Origin: SIG452 sp045638525
GTDB taxonomy: Bacteria > Bacillota > Clostridia > UMGS1840
Length of the DNA: 64,000 nucleotides
Reading direction: 5' to 3'
Assembly: GCA_045638525.1 (NCBI GenBank)
Contig: JAZUBQ010000019.1
Location: forward strand, 1-64,000
The notes under the pieces are model-generated. The model was given only the letters and a program-made list of their open reading frames with translations. It was not told the origin of the DNA and searched no databases. This document shows positions 35,100-43,005 of this stretch, in pieces. Position numbers and translations under genes: made by a program. Positions within the stretch are counted from its first letter, which is position 1, and each line of letters starts with the position of its first letter.

Positions 35100-36184
35100 C
35101 TGTATTCCTCCTCAATACTGATATAGGGAATTGCGTTTAAGGATGTATCCCCAAACAACTGTTTTTCGTATTTATAATAAGCAAAGCTTCCAATCATTGC
35201 CGCATTATCTCCACAAAGAGAAATGTGCGGACACACGGTTTTCAGTCCCATTTTTTCTCCACGCTTAAAAAATTCTTTGCGTAAAAACGAGTTGGCACTG
35301 ACACCACCTGCCATACAAACGGTGGAAATATTTTTTTCTTTTGCCAATTTGAAAAATGGATCCAAAAGCATCTTGGTCACAGTTTTGGAAAAAGAGGCTG
35401 CCACATCGTTTTTGGTGATTCCGCCGGCTTCCACTTTCAGTCCAAGTCCGCTAAAACCTTCTTCGGTTAAAAATTCGTCATCGCCATACTCCAAAATCGG
35501 TTTTGTAATGATTTTCTTAATATAACAATTTACTGCAGTTTTTATTCCACTAAAGGAAAAATCATCGGTATCGCCTAATTTTGGTTTTGTGAAAGTGATT
35601 TTATCGGGATTCCCCTGCTGTGCCATTTTATCCACTCTCACACCGCCGGGATAAGCAAGTCCCAACACTCTTGCCACTTTATCAAATGCTTCACCGATGG
35701 CATCGTCACGGGTTTTTGCCAGAATTTCAAACGAAAGATAGTCTTTCACGTGAACAATCTGAGTATGTCCGCCTGAAACCACCAAGCATAAAAAAGGCGG
35801 TTTCAAGGTTTTGTCTTCAATATAGTTGGCTGCAATGTGTCCTTTGATGTGGTGAACCGAAATCAAGGGAAGTCCTCTTGCATAGCTTAACGCTTTTGCA
35901 TAGGATACTCCGGTCAGTAAAGCACCCACAAGACCGGGACAAGAGGTCACGGCAATCGCATCAATCGAAGAAAAGTCATTCCCCGATTGCAGCAATGCTT
36001 CATCCACCACTTTATCAATGGCTTCAATGTGCTTACGGGATGCAATTTCCGGTACAACTCCACCAAATTTTGCGTGTAAATCCGCTTGGGAATATATGAT
36101 ATTGGAATGAACATATCTGCCATCTTCGACAACCGCTGCCGCAGTTTCGTCGCAAGAGGTTTCAATTGCAAGAATTTTTGCCAT
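35096..36184 (-). CDS. tsaD: tRNA N6-adenosine threonylcarbamoyltransferase
   Basis: Transfers the threonylcarbamoyl group to A37 of ANN-decoding tRNAs. 362 residues with the ASKHA fold: LAIETSCDETAAAVVEDG at the start, metal-binding HHIKGHIAAN near residue 110, VSGGHTQIVHV near 136, GEAFDKVARVLGL near 163 and MAGGVSANSFLRKEF near 288. SD GAGGAA before the ATG. TsaC, which makes the substrate, lies two genes upstream; TsaB and TsaE are not in the window. Confidence 0.97.
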   Translation of the reverse strand: MAKILAIETSCDETAAAVVEDGRYVHSNIIYSQADLHAKFGGVVPEIASRKHIEAIDKVVDEALLQSGNDFSSIDAIAVTSCPGLVGALLTGVSYAKALSYARGLPLISVHHIKGHIAANYIEDKTLKPPFLCLVVSGGHTQIVHVKDYLSFEILAKTRDDAIGEAFDKVARVLGLAYPGGVRVDKMAQQGNPDKITFTKPKLGDTDDFSFSGIKTAVNCYIKKIITKPILEYGDDEFLTEEGFSGLGLKVEAGGITKNDVAASFSKTVTKMLLDPFFKLAKEKNISTVCMAGGVSANSFLRKEFFKRGEKMGLKTVCPHISLCGDNAAMIGSFAYYKYEKQLFGDTSLNAIPYISIEEEYR

Positions 36185-36199
36185 AAAAAGTTCCTCGCT

Positions 36200-36634
36200 T
36201 TAAAAAGTTAAGGTCATTAAAATTGCGTCCTCACGTCGTTCGTAGTATTTTTTTCGTCTTCCTACTTCCAAAAATCCGACTGATTCATACAAAGAAATAG
36301 CGCCCAGATTGGAAGCACGAACCTCCAGGGTAAGAAAGGTTAATCCGTTTTCTCGTCCATAGGCAATCAGCTGTTCTAACAATACTGTGGCATAGCCTTT
36401 TCGACGATAGTCCGGAAGAACAGCAATGTTATTGATATTGCCTTCCGAAAAACTTTGCCACATTCCTACATAGCCAATCACTTTGCCGTCATCTTCCAAA
36501 CAGAAGTAAACAGCATTTTCATTGGTAACATCTTTTTGGAAAGACTCCAAACTCCAGGGAATGGAAAAACAGGCTTTCTCCACCTGATAAACGCCTTCGG
36601 CATTCTGCGAAGTCAAAGTGGTGACTGCAATCAC
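36200..36634 (-). CDS. rimI: Ribosomal protein S18 alanine N-acetyltransferase
   Basis: 144-residue GNAT acetyltransferase. The acetyl-CoA motif is NNIAVLPDYRRKGYATVLLEQL near residues 67-88, followed by TLEVRASNLGAISLYESVGF, typical of RimI. The start is a GTG that overlaps the tsaC stop by four bases (GTGA). The rimI-tsaD neighbourhood is conserved. Confidence 0.93.
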   Translation of the reverse strand: MIAVTTLTSQNAEGVYQVEKACFSIPWSLESFQKDVTNENAVYFCLEDDGKVIGYVGMWQSFSEGNINNIAVLPDYRRKGYATVLLEQLIAYGRENGLTFLTLEVRASNLGAISLYESVGFLEVGRRKKYYERREDAILMTLTF

Positions 36635-37638
36635 AGCACAAGCACCTTCCCTCCGCTGGATTTTTTTAACCGGTTCATAATGGAAAGACCGATGCCTTCT
36701 TCTTTGACTGCCGGAAGATATACCCTCCGATATCCTTCCACATCCACCTGCTTGAGCCGTTTAAAAATAAGGTGTGCCATCTGATTCAAGTCACTCCGGC
36801 TTCCTAAGTGCATTTTATTCCCGGAAAAGCAGTCATATTCCTCTAAAAACAGACACAAACACTCATCTGCCTGTAACGATGTTTTAAAATGAGAAAGAAT
36901 GGTTTCTGTTGTGCCATACACCAAAACCACTTCCGCTCTGGGAGAATAATGTGTGTATTTCATTCCCGGAGAAGCAGGTCGTTCTTCCGTTTTGTTACCC
37001 AAAAGCGACGGATGAAGCTGTGTGGTAGGAATCACCGTTTGCAGCATTTCTAACGTGATGCTTCCGGGACGCAAAATTACAGGAACTTCACCGGTAACAT
37101 CCACCACCGTAGATTCAATGCCAAATTCACAATCTTCCCCCTGAATCATACCGCCCACTCTGCCGTTTAAATCACGCCATACATCAGAAAATGTGGTAGC
37201 CGAAACGGTTCCGGAAAGATTGGCAGAAGGTGCCGCAATGGGCGTGTTACAAAGAGAAATGAATTCTCTTGCAATGCTGTTTTTCGGAAAACGAACTCCA
37301 ACGGTGGGAAGTCCTGCCGAAACTTCTGACGGAATCTTTGGTGTTTTTTTCAAAACCAGGGTGATAGGGCCGGGCATAAAAGCTTTTGCAATCGCCTGTG
37401 CAGTCGGATTAAAATCAGTTGTAACAGAAGCTATCATATCAAAAGAAGAAATATGCACAATCAACGGATTATCTGCAGGACGGTTTTTTGCTTCAAAAAT
37501 TTTTAAAACTGCCTGTGGATTAAAGGCATCCGCCCCCAAACCGTAAACTGTCTCCGTGGGAAACACCACAGTTTCACCCATAGCAATCAACTCTTTTGCC
37601 ACTTGTAAGCGGGTTGATTCGATGTGCTTGGTTTGCAT
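36631..37638 (-). CDS. tsaC: L-threonylcarbamoyladenylate synthase (Sua5 type)
   Basis: Makes threonylcarbamoyl-AMP from threonine, bicarbonate and ATP. 335 residues: YrdC domain (ETVVFPTETVYGLGADAF; KNRPADNPLIVHI; GPITLVLKKT; VGVRFPKN; TPIAAPSANLSG) over about 1-210 and the smaller Sua5 C-terminal domain, with the linker SPGMKYTHYSP. I chose the ATG at 37638 because AGGAGG lies 8 bases upstream. First gene of the 13-gene run. Confidence 0.95.
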   Translation of the reverse strand: MQTKHIESTRLQVAKELIAMGETVVFPTETVYGLGADAFNPQAVLKIFEAKNRPADNPLIVHISSFDMIASVTTDFNPTAQAIAKAFMPGPITLVLKKTPKIPSEVSAGLPTVGVRFPKNSIAREFISLCNTPIAAPSANLSGTVSATTFSDVWRDLNGRVGGMIQGEDCEFGIESTVVDVTGEVPVILRPGSITLEMLQTVIPTTQLHPSLLGNKTEERPASPGMKYTHYSPRAEVVLVYGTTETILSHFKTSLQADECLCLFLEEYDCFSGNKMHLGSRSDLNQMAHLIFKRLKQVDVEGYRRVYLPAVKEEGIGLSIMNRLKKSSGGKVLVL

Positions 37639-37693
37639 TATTTCTTCCTCCTTTTTTTGCAATCTTCTTTTCAAAATTTTTTTTGCTATATAT

Positions 37694-37720
37694 AATAGTA
37701 TATACTCTCAATATACTATT
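37694..37720. repeat. 10-bp inverted repeat in the tsaC / spoIVFA divergent gap
   Basis: AATAGTATAT and ATATACTATT pair perfectly around a 7-base spacer. It lies about 56 bases upstream of tsaC and 128 bases upstream of spoIVFA. It overlaps the only plausible -10/-35 hexamers for tsaC on the minus strand (TTACAA, 16 bases, TATACT), so it may be an operator. High AT content makes chance formation possible. Confidence 0.4.
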
Positions 37721-37847
37721 GTAACACATTTTTTTAAAATGTCTATAGAAAACGAACATATTTTTTTAATTTTTTCATATTTTTAACTGAACAGGACAAG
37801 AAAACAATCTTCGTTTTTATTATCTCAACCAAAAAGGAGCTGTCAAA

Positions 37848-38447
37848 GTGAAAAGAATCAAATCACAAAAAGCCGAACCTCAACGAAAACCCGGTGGTTG
37901 CCTGCCTCTGATTCTGTTGGTGGGACTGCTTCTAATTCTGCTCACCGCAGGAAAAATGCCGTGGAAAAAAAATCTGGACTATTTCATGCGGGGTGAAGCT
38001 GATATCAAACAGTTTTTTAAAGATATTCAAGTTTCCTACCAAAAAAATCTCACGTATCCCAATTTCATTTATCCGCTTTCCGGCACCATCACCTCTCCCT
38101 TCGGAGAACGTCTGAATCCCATCAGTTCCCAACCGGAACAACACACCGGCATCGACATTGACCTTGGCGGTGGAACCGAAGTAAAAGCCTCTGCAGACGG
38201 AACAGTTATGAAAATCGGTGTGGATGAGCGATTCGGAAATTTTCTGATCATCTCCCACAACGACTTGTTCTCCACCTGTTACTCTCATCTGGAGCAAATT
38301 GACGTAACAGAAGGAGCATATGTTCATCAAGGCGATCGGGTTGCCATTGCCGGAAATACAGGAGTCACAACAGGTCCACACCTTCATTTTGAAATCCGAA
38401 AAGGAGAAAAACGGATGAATCCCGTTCCGTTTTTACAAAAAGAATGA
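37848..38447 (+). CDS. spoIVFA: M23/LytM-domain membrane protein, SpoIVFA-like
   Basis: 199 residues: basic N-terminus, one transmembrane helix (LPLILLVGLLLILLTAG), then a LytM domain with GTITSPFGERLNP, HTGIDID near residue 100 and GPHLHFEI near 178, so all expected zinc ligands are present. In Bacillus SpoIVFA is the anchor and inhibitor of the sigma-K protease SpoIVFB; the downstream gene supports this role. GTG start with AAGGAG eight bases upstream. It could also be read simply as an M23 endopeptidase. Confidence 0.75.
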   Translation: MKRIKSQKAEPQRKPGGCLPLILLVGLLLILLTAGKMPWKKNLDYFMRGEADIKQFFKDIQVSYQKNLTYPNFIYPLSGTITSPFGERLNPISSQPEQHTGIDIDLGGGTEVKASADGTVMKIGVDERFGNFLIISHNDLFSTCYSHLEQIDVTEGAYVHQGDRVAIAGNTGVTTGPHLHFEIRKGEKRMNPVPFLQKE

Positions 38448-39268
38448 AGCATTTAAGCGTAAATCCCTGGCTGTTTTTCGTAATCGGAATTGCCTTCATC
38501 ACTAAAAATTTCAACGCTTTTCTTGTCACTTATTTATCACTTTTATTTCACGAACTGGTGCATCTTCTGTTTTTATGCCGTGAAAAAGTTTTGCTTCACC
38601 GCATCGTTTTTGAGCCGTTTGGAATTTGTATTGAAACCGAAAACGAACCGAAAAACGGCGTAATGGTTTACCTCTCAGCCCCGCTTGCCAACCTGATGGT
38701 GGCATTTTTTCTTTTCATCGGACATCAAAAGGGATGGTTTCCTTTTTATTCTCAATGGTTTTTTGCCAATCTGTTTCTGGGAGGACTCAACTTACTTCCC
38801 TGCCTCCCTTTAGATGGCGGAAGATCACTGATGGATTGGTTACAATCCATCTACCCGAAACAAAAAGCCAAACAGATTGTGAACCTTTTATCCGCGGTTC
38901 TGTCCATTGGGCTTATCCTGATTGGTGGTTGGTTATTTCTGATCACAAAGCAAAATCCTTCTCTTCTGATGGTCGGAATTTTCCTATGCTACACTTGTAT
39001 GACAAAAAATTCACTCACACATCAAAAAAGCATCTGTCACGCATTTCAACGGATGGAATCCGAACTATGGAACAGCCCTCTGCCCGTTATTTCTCTGATT
39101 GCTCCAAAAAATTATTCTGCCAGAAAAATCCTTCCAAAATTCCGGGAAAGCTGTTACTATACTGTAACGTTAATTTCAAACGGACACATTATAAAAACTC
39201 TGACCGAAACGCAAATTCTCAAAAAAATCCTTTCCTCAGATTCGGATGTTTTACTGGAAGAGTGTTAA
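38444..39268 (+). CDS. spoIVFB: M50 intramembrane metalloprotease, SpoIVFB-like
   Basis: 274 residues with about six hydrophobic segments. Zinc motif HELVH at residues 36-40 and the second motif NLLPCLPLDGGRSLMDW near 118, as in site-2 proteases. SpoIVFB cleaves pro-sigma-K in the mother cell. The start overlaps the previous gene by four bases (ATGA). The C-terminal 80 residues carry a soluble domain with similarity to CBS-like regions of the family. No bofA is seen here. Confidence 0.85.
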   Translation: MKHLSVNPWLFFVIGIAFITKNFNAFLVTYLSLLFHELVHLLFLCREKVLLHRIVFEPFGICIETENEPKNGVMVYLSAPLANLMVAFFLFIGHQKGWFPFYSQWFFANLFLGGLNLLPCLPLDGGRSLMDWLQSIYPKQKAKQIVNLLSAVLSIGLILIGGWLFLITKQNPSLLMVGIFLCYTCMTKNSLTHQKSICHAFQRMESELWNSPLPVISLIAPKNYSARKILPKFRESCYYTVTLISNGHIIKTLTETQILKKILSSDSDVLLEEC

Positions 39269-39275
39269 AACAAAA

Positions 39276-39323
39276 AAAGACAGAAGCGATGCAACTATAA
39301 AAAATTGCATCGCTTCTGTCTTT
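39276..39323. terminator. Bidirectional terminator between spoIVFB and the YneA-like gene
   Basis: A 19-bp perfect stem (39276-39294 with 39305-39323) with core GACAGAAGCGATGC and A/T-runs on both sides. It ends both convergent transcripts. Confidence 0.9.
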
Positions 39324-39329
39324 AGGTTA

Positions 39330-39614
39330 TTATTGCGGACAAGCAATCAATAAACGGGTTCCCACCATCAAAGAAGAGCTTTCCAATTGATTTAACTTTT
39401 TAATTTCATACATTGTCTGTCTGATATCTGCATCCCCTCCAAATTCTTCTGCAATGCTCCACAGAGAATCATTAGGCTGCACGATATAAGAGATATATTC
39501 CGAACCGATTTCTTTATTGGCAAAGGCGCTCATTTGGCTAATCGCAATCACACTCATCAAAACAACAACAGAAACAAAAAGCAAACATCTTTTTCCTTTT
39601 TTCGTTAATTTCAT
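39330..39614 (-). CDS. YneA-like cell-division suppressor with LysM domain
   Basis: 94 residues: basic N-terminus, one transmembrane or signal helix (LLFVSVVVLMSVIAISQMSAFA) and a C-terminal LysM domain (YIVQPNDSLWSIAEEFGGDADIRQ, then IKKLNQLESSSLMVGTRLLI). The ATG at 39614 has AAGGAGG upstream. Size, layout and position divergent from lexA match YneA, the SOS-induced division inhibitor of Bacillus. LexA boxes cover its promoter. Function is inferred from this arrangement. Confidence 0.8.
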   Translation of the reverse strand: MKLTKKGKRCLLFVSVVVLMSVIAISQMSAFANKEIGSEYISYIVQPNDSLWSIAEEFGGDADIRQTMYEIKKLNQLESSSLMVGTRLLIACPQ

Positions 39615-39634
39615 TGCATTTTCCTCCTTAAACC

Positions 39635-39646
39635 AAACATTTGTTT
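39635..39646. promoter_or_regulatory. LexA box 1
   Basis: AAACATTTGTTT has the dyad AAACA-N2-TGTTT, matching the Gram-positive LexA operator layout GAACA-N2-TGTTC. It lies 20 bases upstream of the YneA-like start, within its 5' leader. Confidence 0.65.
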
Positions 39647-39661
39647 TCCTTTTGTGGTTGT

Positions 39662-39690
39662 AGTATAACACAAACATTTGTTCTTGTCAA
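39662..39690 (-). promoter_or_regulatory. Promoter of the YneA-like gene with LexA box 2 in the spacer
   Basis: Minus strand TTGACA (39690-39685), a 17-base spacer and TATACT (39667-39662). The second LexA dyad (39672-39683, AAACATTTGTTC) lies wholly inside the spacer, an ideal position to block RNA polymerase. Confidence 0.8.
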
Positions 39691-39710
39691 TAGATTTTTG
39701 AAAAAAATAC

Positions 39711-39749
39711 AAACAAATGTTTGACAAATCGTTTTTTATATGTTATACT
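39711..39749 (+). promoter_or_regulatory. lexA: lexA promoter with LexA box 3
   Basis: TTGACA (39721-39726), a 17-base spacer and TATACT (39744-39749). The third dyad AAACAAATGTTT (39711-39722) overlaps the -35, giving autorepression. The leader to the ATG is about 85 bases. Confidence 0.8.
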
Positions 39750-39841
39750 GAAACTAACAAAGAAAAAATACCGAAAAAAACTGAAAAGATACAACAAATT
39801 CAGACTTTTTTTGACAAATTTTTCCAAAAGGAGTTTTTGCC

Positions 39842-40474
39842 ATGGAAATGGAATTAACAAAAAAGCAGAAGCTGATCTATGACTTTATCAATGATTTTCA
39901 AAATAAAAACGGCTATCCACCCACTGTACGGGACATTTGCATCGGTGTTGGTCTTCGCTCTACTGCAACCGTCTTCACTCATTTAAAAAACCTGGAAGAA
40001 AAGGGCGTTTTAAACAAAAGTTCTTCCAAAAACAGGGCCATCTCAGTCGTCAAAGAATCTGCCATCAACCAGGTGGAACCCCAAGATGCCAAAGCATCCG
40101 ATGTTTTTGAAATTCCTCTTCTTGGTAAGGTGGCGGCAGGCAGTCCTATCTTAGCTGTGGAAAATATCGAACGCACTTTTCCGTTGCCTCCGGATATGGC
40201 AACCAATCAGGATATGTTTATGCTCAGAGTGCAAGGGGAAAGCATGATTAACGCCGGCATTTTAAACGGAGATTTAATCATTGTTTCCCGTCAGCCAACT
40301 GCTGAAAACGGAGAAATGGTAGTCGCTATGATTGACGGAGAAGCCACGGTCAAAACCTTCTATAAAGAAAATGGCTATTTTCGTTTACAACCCGAAAACG
40401 ATGCTATGGAACCTATCATTGTGACCCAACTGACCATTTTAGGTAAAGTTGTGGGACTGTTCCGAAAATATTGA
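39842..40474 (+). CDS. lexA: LexA repressor
   Basis: SOS repressor and self-cleaving protease. 210 residues: N-terminal winged HTH (about 1-70, LTKKQKLIYDFINDFQNKNGYPPTVRDI), cleavage site Ala-Gly in KVAAGSP near residue 98, catalytic Ser in GESMINAGI near 130 and catalytic Lys in ATVKTF near 169. AAAGGAG upstream of the ATG. RecA-stimulated self-cleavage is expected. Confidence 0.97.
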   Translation: MEMELTKKQKLIYDFINDFQNKNGYPPTVRDICIGVGLRSTATVFTHLKNLEEKGVLNKSSSKNRAISVVKESAINQVEPQDAKASDVFEIPLLGKVAAGSPILAVENIERTFPLPPDMATNQDMFMLRVQGESMINAGILNGDLIIVSRQPTAENGEMVVAMIDGEATVKTFYKENGYFRLQPENDAMEPIIVTQLTILGKVVGLFRKY

Positions 40475-40479
40475 TTTTT

Positions 40480-40521
40480 AAAAAACCACTTCAGAATCTC
40501 AGGATTCTGAAGTGGTTTTTT
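40480..40521. terminator. Bidirectional terminator between lexA and clcA-like gene
   Basis: 13-bp perfect stem CCACTTCAGAATC (40486-40498) with GATTCTGAAGTGG (40503-40515), loop TCAG, flanked by A- and T-runs. Confidence 0.92.
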
Positions 40522-41792
40522 TATTTTTTTAACATTCGTTCCAACAAACTATCGTAAATCGGCTGATTTGCTAATCTGTGCGTCACCAGATAGCTGACAG
40601 TGCAAACCACAGCCATGGGTAAAATATTGCCAAAACTGCCCGTCATTTCACACAGCAGAAGAATTCCGGTAACAGGTGCGTGTACAATAGCAGTAAAATA
40701 TCCTGCCATTGCCATAATCACAAAGGCAAAGAGCATATCAGTCGGAAGTGACAATGCCGAAATTGCAACAGTTGCAAAAATGGCACCGATATAGGCACCC
40801 AATACCAAAAGCGGGAAAAAGATGCCACCGGGTGCTCCGGAACCAAAACTCAACATCGAGAATAAAAATTTTGCAATCAACAATATCAACATAGAAGAAA
40901 GCAACAGACCCGGTTGTTCCAGATGTTCCACCATTTTATGACCGCCACCTAATACCAAAGGCAGCATAATACCCAGTACACCTGCCAATAAGAATGGAAT
41001 CAAAAGCTTTAAAAAAGGATATTTCAACTTTTGATACTGTTTTTGAGTCCAAAGCAGTGTCTTATTATAACACAAGCCTAACACTCCGAGTATCAGTCCC
41101 AAAAGGAGTAACAACCAATAGCAGGACAATGGAATTTCAGAAAAAGCAGGAAATGAAAAAACAGAACCGGTGCCAAAAAACAATTTGGAAATAAAATCTG
41201 CAGTCACAGAAGAAACCATTACAGAAAATAACAAGGAAGGAGAAATGGTTTTATAAACTTCCTCCACCGCAAACAGAACGCCTGCCAATGGTGCATTAAA
41301 TGCTGCAGACAGACCGGCAGATGCACCGCATAAAAGCAGAAAATTCTTTTCCTCACCATCTCGTTTGAAACCATCGGATAGAATTCTTCCTCCCATAGCA
41401 CCCAACTGAATGGAAGGACCTTCTCTTCCCAAAGATAATCCGGAAAAAACGCTTAAAGCTCCACCAATCATTTTGAGCGCCAACACCTTAAATGGCTTTG
41501 CCACAAACTTTCCGTGAAATTCACCTTCCAATTGGGGGATTCCACTTCCTGAAATCATAGGTTCAGATTTCAACAGCCGACTGACAACCCAAGCAATCGC
41601 AACCAAAAGCAAAAACCAAACGATCATCAGCGCCGGTGTTTTCTGTAAAAATTGCAACACCTGATTTCTGCCATCTTCCGATACCCCTAACAGCCAACGA
41701 TAAAAAACAGCCATAAGACCTGAAAAAATTCCAATCAAAATACCTTGCCAGATCAAGCGGTATTTTGGTTTTTCGAGTGTTTGATGTTTCAT
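40521..41792 (-). CDS. ClC-family chloride/proton antiporter
   Basis: 423-residue membrane protein. Selectivity filter motifs GSGIPQLEG near residue 82, GREGPSIQLGAMGG near 122 (the gating Glu is present) and GAPGGIFFPLLVLGAYIG near 315. The internal proton glutamate is kept (LFAVEEVY), which points to an antiporter rather than a channel. Possible role in acid resistance or halide export. SD AAGGTGA before the ATG. Confidence 0.94.
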   Translation of the reverse strand: MKHQTLEKPKYRLIWQGILIGIFSGLMAVFYRWLLGVSEDGRNQVLQFLQKTPALMIVWFLLLVAIAWVVSRLLKSEPMISGSGIPQLEGEFHGKFVAKPFKVLALKMIGGALSVFSGLSLGREGPSIQLGAMGGRILSDGFKRDGEEKNFLLLCGASAGLSAAFNAPLAGVLFAVEEVYKTISPSLLFSVMVSSVTADFISKLFFGTGSVFSFPAFSEIPLSCYWLLLLLGLILGVLGLCYNKTLLWTQKQYQKLKYPFLKLLIPFLLAGVLGIMLPLVLGGGHKMVEHLEQPGLLLSSMLILLIAKFLFSMLSFGSGAPGGIFFPLLVLGAYIGAIFATVAISALSLPTDMLFAFVIMAMAGYFTAIVHAPVTGILLLCEMTGSFGNILPMAVVCTVSYLVTHRLANQPIYDSLLERMLKK

Positions 41793-41835
41793 AATACTTC
41801 ACCTTACTTAAAAAAACGGATAAGCAAAAATGTCC

Positions 41836-41868
41836 ACAAAAAAGCTGTATCACTCAAGATGATACAGC
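41836..41868 (-). terminator. Terminator of the rplU-prp-rpmA operon
   Basis: Stem GCTGTATCA/TGATACAGC (41844-41852 with 41860-41868) followed on the minus strand by a T-run. It sits 21 bases past the rpmA stop. Confidence 0.88.
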
Positions 41869-41889
41869 TTCTCGTTTGTACAAAATCAA

Positions 41890-42165
41890 TTAGATAGCGT
41901 ATACGCTAACCTGTTTTTTGTCTCTTTTGGTTTCGAATCTTACTTTACCGTCAATCAAAGCGTATAAAGTATCGTCAGAGCCTTTACCAACGTTGTTACC
42001 GGGGTTGATTTTGGTACCTCTCTGTCTAACCAGAATGTTACCTGCTAAAACAAACTGACCGTCTGCTCTTTTCGCACCCAGTCTTTTGGATTCACTGTCT
42101 CTGCCGTTTTTGGTGCTACCTACACCTTTTTTATGAGCAAATAACTGGAAATTAATTTTAAACAT
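41890..42165 (-). CDS. rpmA: 50S ribosomal protein L27 with cleavable N-terminal extension
   Basis: 91 residues. The start MFKINFQLFAHKKGVGS has the Bacillota-type N-terminal extension that ends in a LFA motif and must be removed to free the conserved HKKG tail at the peptidyl transferase centre. The protease Prp is encoded 3 bases upstream. The rest (RDSESKRLGAKRADGQFVLAGNILVRQRG) is standard L27. SD GGAGG. Confidence 0.97.
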   Translation of the reverse strand: MFKINFQLFAHKKGVGSTKNGRDSESKRLGAKRADGQFVLAGNILVRQRGTKINPGNNVGKGSDDTLYALIDGKVRFETKRDKKQVSVYAI

Positions 42166-42168
42166 AGT

Positions 42169-42501
42169 TTATTCCTCCACTTCAATCATTTTTACATATT
42201 CCGAATAAGCAGCTTCTGCCTGGCGTAAAGTTAACACCATTGTTTCCAATAAAATGTTGACCTTTTCCAACACCAGCTGATCGGAAATTTCAGGAATCTC
42301 GCACTCTAAGTGCCCATCGTCAATGATAATATTCAAACGAATTCCCAAAAGCTCCGACATTCCCAAAATCACGGACTGTGTTGCTGTAGAAACGTTTGCA
42401 CAAACAATATCTTTGCCGATTTCCTCATAGCCGGAATGTCCGTCCACAACAAATCGGTTCACATTGCCGATGTAGTTCCTGTTAATTTCAATGTTTATCA
42501 T
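42169..42501 (-). CDS. prp: Ribosomal-processing cysteine protease Prp
   Basis: 110 residues. GHSGYEEIGKDIVCAN gives His22 and Cys34, exactly the catalytic numbering known for the Staphylococcus enzyme. It cleaves the N-terminal extension of L27. The gene lies between rplU and rpmA as usual (ysxB). Its SD is weak, so translation may depend on coupling to rplU, whose stop is 5 bases upstream. Confidence 0.95.
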   Translation of the reverse strand: MINIEINRNYIGNVNRFVVDGHSGYEEIGKDIVCANVSTATQSVILGMSELLGIRLNIIIDDGHLECEIPEISDQLVLEKVNILLETMVLTLRQAEAAYSEYVKMIEVEE

Positions 42502-42506
42502 AAAAA

Positions 42507-42818
42507 TTAACCGTTGATTTTTTCAATCTGAACTTTGGTATAAGCCTGTCTGTGACCCTGTTTTTTGTGATAACCTTTTTTCGGTTTGTACTTGTAAACA
42601 ATGATCTTTTTGCTTCTGCCTTCTTTTAAAGCTTTTGCGGTTACAGTTGCACCTGCAACATAAGGAGCACCAACTTTGATGCCGTCATCGGAACCGATTG
42701 CCAACACTTCGTTGAAAGTGTAGGTTTCGTTTTCTTCAAGACCTAATTTTTCGATGTAGATTACATCTCCTTCTGCTACTTTGTACTGCTTTCCGCCGGT
42801 TTTTAAAACTGCGTACAT
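42507..42818 (-). CDS. rplU: 50S ribosomal protein L21
   Basis: 103 residues from the ATG at 42818, with GGGAGGTG upstream. Typical sequence: MYAVLKTGGKQYKVAEGD, VIYIEKL, GATVTAKAL, IVYKYKPKKGYHKKQGHRQAYTKVQIEKI. First gene of the L21-Prp-L27 operon. Confidence 0.97.
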   Translation of the reverse strand: MYAVLKTGGKQYKVAEGDVIYIEKLGLEENETYTFNEVLAIGSDDGIKVGAPYVAGATVTAKALKEGRSKKIIVYKYKPKKGYHKKQGHRQAYTKVQIEKING

Positions 42819-42931
42819 AAAAGCACCTCCCAATTAAATTTTTTGCACCCTTTCGGGTGGTTATTTAGGACACGCCCGGATGATGGTGATTTCACCGAAG
42901 CAAAATTCTTATGCCACTCCAGAGCGGTTAC
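42819..42931 (-). ncRNA. Candidate L21 leader (autogenous regulatory 5' UTR)
   Basis: The 5' UTR from the promoter at 42938-42966 to rplU is about 113 bases. It holds a CACCC/GGGTG stem with a GAAA tetraloop (42846-42859) near the SD and a GGTGA/TCACC stem (42885-42896). Bacillota rplU operons commonly carry the L21 leader motif that binds L21. Position and length fit; a covariance-model match was not possible here. Confidence 0.5.
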
Positions 42932-42937
42932 CACAGT

Positions 42938-42966
42938 ATTATACATTCTATTTTCAAAAATGTCAA
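42938..42966 (-). promoter_or_regulatory. rplU operon promoter
   Basis: Minus strand TTGACA (42966-42961), a 17-base spacer and TATAAT (42943-42938): both hexamers perfect, as expected for a ribosomal protein operon. Confidence 0.88.
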
Positions 42967-43005
42967 GCTTTTTTTTATTTTTATTCAATTTTTTTAAAAA
43001 TTCCG

